DNA from: CAZQIC01 sp964593555
GTDB taxonomy: Bacteria > Bacteroidota > Bacteroidia > JAFLBG01
Reading direction: 5' to 3'
Length of the DNA: 32,829 nt
NCBI GenBank assembly: GCA_964593555.1
Contig: CAZQIC010000041.1
Location: 1 to 32,829 of the forward strand
Below the pieces are notes generated by a model. That model worked only from the letters and a program-made list of their open reading frames with translations. It did no database searches and was not told the origin of the DNA. Both the position numbers and the translations under genes were made by a program. Shown piece after piece: positions 27,301-32,829 of the stretch (position 1 is its first letter; each line of letters opens with the position of its first letter).

Positions 27301-29199
27301 ATAAGTTCCGCCCTGGAGATAAACCAATTCATTTATTTTGTCAATGGCTACACTATACCCTTCAGTAAATGGAAGGTAAGTTGACCAGATTATTCTCCCG
27401 TTTCGGCCATCTAATTTTGTAAGAAAAGCGTTATACCAAGCGGCTGTCGCAGTGCCTGAACTAATAAAAGCACCCTGAAAAGCTCCTGCTGATGTCGGAA
27501 AACTAAGGGAGGCTGTTGTACCCGTTGCGGTTATATCTCCTACATTGTTAAATGCTACTCCTGTACCAACGTCGGGAGCGCCGCCCCCCAGGCCAATTAC
27601 CGAACCTCCTAAATAAGTTCCCCATATTCGCGAGCCAACCGAATTGAATTTCGCGACGAAAGCATCATTCGAGAAACCACCACTATAATTTGGCTGCTCA
27701 GCTCCAAGCGTTCCAATATTATTTGTTGAGACAGTTGATCCATTGATCACGAGGTTATCTGAATTGTCTATATCAATGTCTCCAACAAAATCTCCATTAA
27801 TACCACTCCCGCCATAATATGAAGACCAAGGAACAGTGCGGCCATCAGGGGTAATACGAAAAAAAACCACATCGGTGTTACCCCCTCCATAAATATTCTG
27901 AAAGGCATTTGCTGTTGGAAAACTTCCTGTGCTCATACCTGCAATGGCAAGGTCGCCACCAGAATACAAAGCAATGCTCACGGCTCTTTCGGTACCAACA
28001 CCTCCATAATAAGTGGCCCATTGACGAACACCTGCCGCAGTAAACTTTGCTACCAGCATATCAGCCCCTCCTCCAAGACCCACTTGTTTTGGTAATGAAC
28101 CCGGTGTGCTCATTCCGGCAGAGGCAAAACTTCCAGCAAAATAAATATTGCCCGTGTTATTATCAACTACCACATCATCACCTTCATCAATGCCTATGCC
28201 TCCGTATACTGTAGAGAACACCATATTGCCATTTGCATCGAAGCTGGAAATAAATGCATCTCTTATCGCGGAAAAAGCAACCTGTAATGCGCCAACACTT
28301 ACCGGAAAATTTACAGATGATGCAATTCCTGTTATGGTTGAAATCCCTGCTGAGGTAACTGTTATACCATAACCTCTGTCTTCCGCAACACCACCTAAAT
28401 ATGTTACCCAAGGGTCAATTACAAGAGCGAAATTTTTATCGTAAGCTCCAACTTCTATACCTACAACAGTATTTTCAAGCGTGTAATGCGCATCGATCTT
28501 TTTTATTTCTCCGTTTATTTCCTGGTAAACTGTTGGCATCCATTCGCCTATATTGCCTGTGGATGTTTGTATTGTTAAACGATCGTTTTCCAATAAAACT
28601 GCTTGTGCCCCCGAATAATTTATTTTAATATTATTTACATCTCCGCCCGGGTTTACAATAAAATCATATTTTATTTTTCCTTTATGTTCTCCGTAATAAG
28701 ATACATCAATGTTGTTATAAATATTTTTTACGTAAACATTATTATATGCTTTAACAAAAGTGATCCCATCCTGGCAATGTTGTAAATAATAATTGTAATA
28801 CTCTGTTGTTGGATTGTTAAAAGAAACGGAAGGGTTAATATTTGCTCCAACAAAATTAGCATCTACTCTGTTCCCGAATAATGTCTGATCTGTTTCCTCT
28901 TCTACGCCTTCTTTTTCAGCTAGTTGTTCAGAACTTTGATAAATCACATAACTGATTCCATCTCTGCGTAAAAAAAGCTGTGTTCCGGCATCAGTTGCAA
29001 CACCCAAAATATCAGGTCTTGTATTGCCGTTCATATCGGCAATTTGTCCCTTGTTTTCGATAAATCGAACACCATTATTTCCCGGTAAATTATTGGCCGC
29101 GTGTGATACAGACGAATAAAAAACAGCCAGTATTGCCAGGATAGTGTTGAGGATGTTTTTGGATGCCTGCATAATATGAGTCTTGCCTAAAACAAACAT
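24334..29199 (-). CDS. Giant adhesin-like protein: SBBP propeller, SprB repeats, PKD domains, T9SS type B domain
   Basis: The protein has 1621 residues from the ATG at 29199. A second ATG at 29172 gives a more typical signal peptide ('MQASKNIL...VSHA') and may be the true start. Residues about 45-270 match the N-terminal domain (DUF7948 type) that precedes SBBP propellers. Residues about 270-745 carry SBBP repeats of the 'WATYYGGxGxERAxSIA' kind. A PKD-like domain is at about 755-835, seven SprB-type repeats at 838-1360, and two PKD domains with 'WSFGDG' and 'WSFGD' at about 1361-1525. The CHU_C domain (from about 1530) has 'YVPNTFTPNGDGKNE', 'IFDRWGNLIFK' and 'GWDGKI'. Proteins of this design are T9SS-secreted surface adhesins or gliding-related filaments. 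A strong terminator follows. Confidence 0.92.
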   Translation of the reverse strand: MFVLGKTHIMQASKNILNTILAILAVFYSSVSHAANNLPGNNGVRFIENKGQIADMNGNTRPDILGVATDAGTQLFLRRDGISYVIYQSSEQLAEKEGVEEETDQTLFGNRVDANFVGANINPSVSFNNPTTEYYNYYLQHCQDGITFVKAYNNVYVKNIYNNIDVSYYGEHKGKIKYDFIVNPGGDVNNIKINYSGAQAVLLENDRLTIQTSTGNIGEWMPTVYQEINGEIKKIDAHYTLENTVVGIEVGAYDKNFALVIDPWVTYLGGVAEDRGYGITVTSAGISTITGIASSVNFPVSVGALQVAFSAIRDAFISSFDANGNMVFSTVYGGIGIDEGDDVVVDNNTGNIYFAGSFASAGMSTPGSLPKQVGLGGGADMLVAKFTAAGVRQWATYYGGVGTERAVSIALYSGGDLAIAGMSTGSFPTANAFQNIYGGGNTDVVFFRITPDGRTVPWSSYYGGSGINGDFVGDIDIDNSDNLVINGSTVSTNNIGTLGAEQPNYSGGFSNDAFVAKFNSVGSRIWGTYLGGSVIGLGGGAPDVGTGVAFNNVGDITATGTTASLSFPTSAGAFQGAFISSGTATAAWYNAFLTKLDGRNGRIIWSTYLPFTEGYSVAIDKINELVYLQGGTYAANCPINWGCAFQPNHMGSEDFYISKLDNRNGYPICNTYIGGSDHEDNPPMSTLRGGALALNGYTIYGAGSTRGTNFPVTSGAYQTNWASSGSVYDACVYSFCGFSCGNNTLAPSLSASKTNLCKGDAINFSDLSVLCDTDSAKFLWSFSGAVPSTSTDQNPTNIRYNNFGSFNVKLLITTPCGTDSTTFSNYISVANPTAMITSVNNVSCFGINNGGSTVGAFGGTAPYNYSWNTGGAASSVTNLVAGTYSVTITDFYGCTSSTVVNITQPAVLTATAVVTKSVSCFGGNDGALSVNVNGGTQAYSYSWTTSATNASISTLVIGNYFVTVTDNYGCTAVSQAVNVSQPAILTVNPVGASALCNGQSSGSATATGNGGVGGYIYTWSTGSATNTAGNLAAGIYTVSVTDGNNCVSSNTVLIAEPSILSLTVTPADAHCNQSDGSATVNASGATAPYSYLWNTGITTPTLSSIAAGTYSITVTDDNGCTSASSVQVNNLNGVTANIQASSPASCNGACDGWATAVGISGNAPYNYLWSNANASNNANNLCAGTFSVTITDDDGCTATTTVVISQPAAITSTLTTTAVNCFGGNDGNISVANISGGTAPFNYLWTNGSAGNSISNTSAGTYSVTITDDNGCSGVFSGTITSPTQLTVNASPATAVCSGTAVNITAAANGGTPAYNYSWSNGLNGASASFTPGVSGNFSVTVTDAKNCTAIGNVSVTVWDLPVVTFNSDNVSGCGPLCINFENTTPNSLTSAWSFGDGTTGYGITADNCYSLPGSYNVSLTVTDINGCSNSLIKPSYITVHPDPVAAFVMNPQPTTILNTTIFFTDKSVGATAWNWSFGDLINSSSSIQHPSFTYPSNDTGTYAVMLTVINEFGCVSTKQDIVIIKGDYALYVPNTFTPNGDGKNEIFIPIGVGVQNDTYEMFIFDRWGNLIFKSTNPSIGWDGKITSNETAQQDVYVWKVNTRDIDNKLHRYTGHVSIVR
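25120..26688 (-). repeat. Seven tandem SprB-type coding repeats
   Basis: The reverse strand encodes seven consecutive units of about 72-76 residues. Each has a leading Cys ('VxCFGGNDG' or a variant), 'APYxYxWxxG', 'LxAGTYSVTITDxxGC' and a closing 'xxITQP'. Units 1, 2 and 6 keep 'CFG'. Units 3, 4, 5 and 7 are degenerate ('CNGQSSG', 'CNQSDG', 'CNGACDG', 'CSGTAV'). They are protein-level repeats with diverged DNA, not a CRISPR or recent tandem duplication. Confidence 0.8.
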
Positions 29200-29311
29200 A
29201 ATGGAGTAGATCCCTTATTGGAAGATAAAAATAGCCTTAGATTAATAGTCAAATAGCTAAAAACTGCCAAAATTGTATTAATTTAGCATTTAATAAGCTT
29301 AAATAGATTAT

Positions 29312-30850
29312 ATGTCAAAGTCTCCTTCTCTCGACCTCTTTCAATTGGTAAAATCGATGACCCAATCGGAAAAAAGGTATTTTAAAATTTTTGCTTCCCG
29401 TCATACGATAGGGGAAAAGAATAACTACATAAAATTGTTTGATGCTATTGAGAAACAAAAGAATTATGATGAGACGAAATTGCGTGATACGCAGAAATAT
29501 ATTAGTCAGTTTGCAGTGATCAAAAAAGGGTTATACGACCTTGTTTTAAGAAGTCTTGATTCATATAATTTCAATAGCAGCGTTGAGGCCGAATTAAAAA
29601 ACAATTCACACTATATTGAAGTGTTGTACAAAAAAGGTTTGTACGATCAGTGTGACCGTATCATTGAAAAATCGAAGCAGCTGGCGCTTAAGTACGAAAA
29701 GCATTTGCTTATGCTTGATCTTTATGAATGGGAAATAAGATTAATTGTTGCACGAAATTATTTAACTACTACCAAAGAACAAGCTGCCGAATTGCACAAA
29801 AATATTCTTACACAACTGGAGAATCATCATAATTATAATGAGTACAAACATGTTTCCCTGCTGTGGTATATAAAAATGAAACAAGTTGGAACGGTAAGAA
29901 GTGAAGGAGTGATGAAAGAGGTGAAAGAAATCGTGAATACGCCGCTCTTAAAGGATAAAAAAAATGCACGCTCTTTCCAGGCACTTTATTCATTTTATCA
30001 TGTAAACATGGGTTATAGTTCTTCCATGGGTAATCTGGAAAAATCTTTTTCATACGTGTTGGAAATGGTAAGTCATATGGAAAAAACCCCACACCAGATA
30101 GCCGAGTTTCCCGAGCAATATAAAATTGCATTGTTCAACCTTATCAATAGTTATTTGACAATGGGAAAATTTAAGGAAGCGTTTGAGGCGATTGCAAAAC
30201 TGAAAAATATCCCTACAAGATCTGAAGTGCTGAAAAAAGAATTGTTATACAATGAGATTTTTTATGAAATGGCAATTTATGCCATGTCGGTTGATTTTGA
30301 AAAAGGGGTAAAAAAGCTAAACCAGGTGAGCGATATTATTAACTCACATGATCTTGAAGTGTCAATTGCACACGATAAATGGATGATGATACATTACCAG
30401 GCAGCCCTTTTATATTTTGGAGCCGGTCATTTTAAGTTAGCATTAAAGCATTTGAATAAAATAGTAAATATGCCAAATATCGATTACCGCAACGATATGG
30501 TTTGTTTTGCACGGATATTGATGCTTATAGTGCATTATGAGTTAGGAAATACAGATTTGATGGAATATTCTGTAAAATCGGTTTATCGCTTTTTGGTTTC
30601 AAGAAATAGTTTACATCGCTTTGAAGGCGCGCTGTTACAATTTGTCCGGCGTATGCAGCGTTTAGATACAGATGAGAAGATTAGGAGCGCGTTTAAAAAA
30701 TTAAAAAGTGAATTAGAAGAAATTATTGAGACACCAACGGAACGGGAAGCAATGGAATATTTCGATTTTATTAGCTGGTTGGAAAGTAAAATACACAATA
30801 CTGATTATGCTGCCCTGGTTAGAAAAAGGCTGAAAAGCGCTGTAAATTAA
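29312..30850 (+). CDS. Bacteroidota-specific helical hypothetical protein
   Basis: The protein has 512 residues, cytosolic by sequence (no signal peptide, no membrane helix). It is almost wholly alpha-helical and rich in Lys, Glu and Leu. The N-terminus 'LFQLVKSMTQSEKRYFKIFASRH', then 'GEKNNYIKLFDAIEKQ', belongs to a conserved hypothetical family that I have seen widely in Bacteroidota. The rest looks like irregular TPR-type helical pairs, for example 'LYKKGLYDQCDRIIEKSKQLA', 'LINSYLTMGKFKEAFEAIAKL' and 'LYFGAGHFKLALKHLNKI'. A scaffold or regulatory role is plausible but unproven. The ATG at 29312 follows an AT-rich leader. It is divergent from the adhesin gene across 112 bases, and the MbnP-like gene follows on the same strand after about 90 bases. 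Confidence 0.8.
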   Translation: MSKSPSLDLFQLVKSMTQSEKRYFKIFASRHTIGEKNNYIKLFDAIEKQKNYDETKLRDTQKYISQFAVIKKGLYDLVLRSLDSYNFNSSVEAELKNNSHYIEVLYKKGLYDQCDRIIEKSKQLALKYEKHLLMLDLYEWEIRLIVARNYLTTTKEQAAELHKNILTQLENHHNYNEYKHVSLLWYIKMKQVGTVRSEGVMKEVKEIVNTPLLKDKKNARSFQALYSFYHVNMGYSSSMGNLEKSFSYVLEMVSHMEKTPHQIAEFPEQYKIALFNLINSYLTMGKFKEAFEAIAKLKNIPTRSEVLKKELLYNEIFYEMAIYAMSVDFEKGVKKLNQVSDIINSHDLEVSIAHDKWMMIHYQAALLYFGAGHFKLALKHLNKIVNMPNIDYRNDMVCFARILMLIVHYELGNTDLMEYSVKSVYRFLVSRNSLHRFEGALLQFVRRMQRLDTDEKIRSAFKKLKSELEEIIETPTEREAMEYFDFISWLESKIHNTDYAALVRKRLKSAVN

Positions 30851-30939
30851 GGGTTACAGGGGTGTTATACCTTCTTAACGGTATGGGATTCTATCTTATT
30901 TTTTGTAAATTTATAGAAGAAAAATTGAGAACTATGATT

Positions 30940-31713
30940 ATGAAGACACACACAAAATTTTTATCTGTTATATTTTTTGCAGCAGCATTCGCTGTTGTAT
31001 CCTGTAAGAAAGATCCGGTAGAAGAACCTCCTGTTCCGGAATTTGGTTCTATTGCTATTGAGTTTGAAAATATGGTAGGTGATAGTGTGTTAGAGTTAAA
31101 CTCCGATGATAATTATGCTATAAACGGTGACACATTTACGGTGACTATGTTTAAATATTATATAAGCAACATTAAACTCGCCAGTGCAAATGGCACTTTT
31201 ACCGAACCGGAGAGTTATCATCTCATTGATCAATCGGTCCCGGGATCATTTACATTTACTATTGATAATATTCCTGTTGGAGATTATACTGGGATATCAT
31301 TTATGATTGGTGTAGACAGCACACGCAATGTTTCAGGTGTACAAACCGGCGCGCTCGATCCTGCGAATGGAATGTTCTGGAGCTGGAGCTCTGGTTATAT
31401 TATGGCAAAGTTCGAAGGAACATCGCCGCAATCAGGAGGTAGTTCTCATAACCTTATTTATCACACAGGTGGATTCTCAGGTGTAAATTCTGTCCTAAGA
31501 ACCGTGGGTCCTTCTTTTAACGGAGCAATCGCCAACGTTACTAAAACCGAGACGCCTGTGATACACATCGCTGCTGATTTGGCTGAATGGTTTGTTGCAC
31601 CAGCCAATATTGATTTTGCAACTACATATACAATTCATATGCCGGGTACTGCAGCAAAAATGATTGCGGATAATTATGCTGATATGTTTAGTGTTGAACA
31701 TATCCATAATTAG
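30940..31713 (+). CDS. MbnP-family lipoprotein, probable copper-binding partner of the downstream di-haem enzyme
   Basis: The ATG at 30940 (or 30934, two codons earlier) is chosen because it gives a compact lipoprotein signal with Cys22 in 'AVVSCKKD'. An in-frame ATG at 30862 would add an unlikely extension. The mature part is a beta-rich MbnP-like domain: 'GSIAIEFENMVGDSVLELN', 'FTVTMFKYYISNIKL', 'YHLIDQS' and 'IPVGDYTGISFMIGVD', then the family hallmark 'NGMFWSWSSGYIMAKFEG' with Trp147 and Trp149. His170 and His175 follow, and the C-terminus is His-rich ('VEHIHN'). In the characterised pair, MbnH converts a Trp of MbnP to kynurenine and MbnP binds copper. Which Trp is used here is not shown. 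It lies 20 bases before the peroxidase gene. Confidence 0.85.
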   Translation: MKTHTKFLSVIFFAAAFAVVSCKKDPVEEPPVPEFGSIAIEFENMVGDSVLELNSDDNYAINGDTFTVTMFKYYISNIKLASANGTFTEPESYHLIDQSVPGSFTFTIDNIPVGDYTGISFMIGVDSTRNVSGVQTGALDPANGMFWSWSSGYIMAKFEGTSPQSGGSSHNLIYHTGGFSGVNSVLRTVGPSFNGAIANVTKTETPVIHIAADLAEWFVAPANIDFATTYTIHMPGTAAKMIADNYADMFSVEHIHN

Positions 31714-31733
31714 AATTATCTCTTAATAAATTA

Positions 31734-32801
31734 ATGTTCGACAGGAAATTATATGTAGCAGGAATAACGGCGTTGTTTTTTACGGCAACCACATTGTTCA
31801 TTGGCTCATGTACGCACGATGTACCAGTAAAGCCGGAATTACCTTCAGATGATATTCGATTAGTAGTACCATCTAATTTTCCGCAGCCGGTCTATAATTT
31901 CAGTAGTAATACACTTACAAAAGAGGGATTTATTCTCGGGCGAAAATTATTTTACGAAACACGTTTATCGAGGGACAATACAATTTCCTGCGGGAGTTGT
32001 CACCAGCAATTCGCAGCCTTTGCACATTTTGAACATAAGGTAAGTCATGGCATTGACGGCCTTTTTGGTAATCGTAACTCACCCGGACTTTTTAATTTAT
32101 TGTGGCAGACAAATTTTATGTGGGATGGTGGAGTAAACCATATTGAAGTGCAACCCCTGGCCCCAATTACAAATCCTGTTGAGATGGATGAGTCAATGAA
32201 TAATGTTGTTTCAAAATTAAAAGCAGATCCGCTATACAAAAAAATGTTTATTGATGCATTTGGAAATGATACAATTAACAGTCAACGTGTATTCAAGGCC
32301 ATGGCACAATTTATGGGAATGTTTACTTCATCCAATTCGCGCTATGATAAATACATGAGAGGTGAACCTGAAGGAACAATGAGTGCAGAAGAATTGAACG
32401 GCTTAAATCTTGTACGACAAAAATGTACGCCCTGTCATGCTGAACCTTTATTTACTGATAATACTTATCGTAACAATGGATTATTATTTGATCCAATACT
32501 TAATGATGCGGGCCGAATGAATATTACCATGCTGCAATCCGATTCCATGAAAATTAAGGTTCCTTCCTTGAGAAATGTCGGACTTACGGGTTTGTATATG
32601 CACGATGGCAGATTTAATACCTTGCAGCAGGTGCTTAATCATTATTCAACAGGCATTGTCCATAACTCAACACTCGATCCGCTGTTAGCAACCGGTATTC
32701 CCTTAACAACCCAGGAAAAGTCAGATATAGTGCGGTTCCTGGAAACACTTAATGATTACGAGTTAATAACAGACGAAAGATTTGCAGATCCTAATTTTTG
32801 A
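31734..32801 (+). CDS. Di-haem cytochrome c peroxidase family protein, MbnH-like
   Basis: A 355-residue lipoprotein (Cys26 in 'FIGSCTHD'). There are two c-type haem sites, CGSCH at 86-90 and CTPCH at 231-235. Family motifs are 'LGRKLFYETRLSRDNTISC' (69-86), 'FMWDGGVNHIEVQPLAPITNPVEM' (128-151), 'KVPSLRNVGLTGLYMHDGRF' (275-294) and 'LNDY' near the C-terminus. It belongs to the bacterial cytochrome c peroxidase / MauG superfamily. Pairing with an MbnP-type protein favours MbnH: an enzyme that uses a high-valent di-haem state to oxidise Trp on its partner instead of simply reducing peroxide. The lipid anchors on both proteins suggest the same membrane face. It is co-transcribed with the MbnP-like gene; 28 bases remain before the window end. 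Confidence 0.88.
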   Translation: MFDRKLYVAGITALFFTATTLFIGSCTHDVPVKPELPSDDIRLVVPSNFPQPVYNFSSNTLTKEGFILGRKLFYETRLSRDNTISCGSCHQQFAAFAHFEHKVSHGIDGLFGNRNSPGLFNLLWQTNFMWDGGVNHIEVQPLAPITNPVEMDESMNNVVSKLKADPLYKKMFIDAFGNDTINSQRVFKAMAQFMGMFTSSNSRYDKYMRGEPEGTMSAEELNGLNLVRQKCTPCHAEPLFTDNTYRNNGLLFDPILNDAGRMNITMLQSDSMKIKVPSLRNVGLTGLYMHDGRFNTLQQVLNHYSTGIVHNSTLDPLLATGIPLTTQEKSDIVRFLETLNDYELITDERFADPNF

Positions 32802-32829
32802 TAGGAAGAAGAGGGGATAAGTATTTAGG

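Noticed and set aside
30862..30939. ATG at 30862 as the start of the MbnP-like gene
   Set aside because: It would place 24-26 extra residues ahead of a complete lipoprotein signal peptide; the ATGs at 30934/30940 fit far better.

Overview
The window is AT-rich DNA from a member of the Bacteroidota, most likely a free-living Chitinophagales- or Sphingobacteriales-type bacterium. The evidence is several type IX secretion system (T9SS) cargo proteins with type A or type B (CHU_C) C-terminal sorting domains, SprB-type adhesin repeats, Bacteroidota lipoproteins of the SCKK type, a carboxypeptidase-regulatory-like TonB-dependent receptor, weak Shine-Dalgarno sites, and repeated matches to the Bacteroidota -7 promoter element TAnnTTTG just ahead of genes. 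It reads as ordinary chromosome. I see no rRNA, tRNA, CRISPR array, insertion sequence, phage or plasmid genes.

Layout, left to right. Positions 1-3693 hold the 3' part of a giant Ycf48-repeat T9SS type A protein, cut by the window edge. Next come a membrane M48 protease (3762-4613) and a secreted CAP-domain protein with an OmpA-like stretch (4700-7090). Positions 7091-8184 are gene-poor: a minimal lipoprotein made almost only of a type B sorting domain (7250-7672, minus) and a probable decayed small gene. A small lipoprotein (8185-8589) is followed by a His/Cys-rich exported peptide and a TonB-dependent receptor (8708-11557), which look like a metal-uptake unit. A convergent LemA/M48 protease operon (13061-11554, minus) follows.

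The middle holds a 1195-residue type B surface protein (13302-16889), a detached nuoE-nuoF pair of respiratory complex I (17037-18934), a TIGR03790-type T9SS protein (19036-20412), and a minus-strand operon of kbl and a multi-spanning membrane protein (23443-20419). The membrane protein appears to have an N-terminal helix upstream of its first ATG. The right part has a small conserved-looking gene that seems frameshifted (23628-24195), a 1621-residue SBBP/SprB/PKD adhesin-like T9SS protein (24334-29199, minus) with a clear intrinsic terminator, a Bacteroidota-specific helical protein (29312-30850), and a lipoprotein/di-haem peroxidase pair (30940-32801).

The most interesting element is that last pair. 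It matches the MbnP/MbnH partnership, in which a di-haem enzyme oxidises a tryptophan of a copper-binding partner. It stands here with no methanobactin genes in view. Together with the His-rich peptide and TonB receptor it gives the window two metal-handling modules. The other genes mainly concern the cell surface (T9SS cargo), envelope proteolysis (two M48 proteases, LemA) and central metabolism (NuoEF, Kbl).
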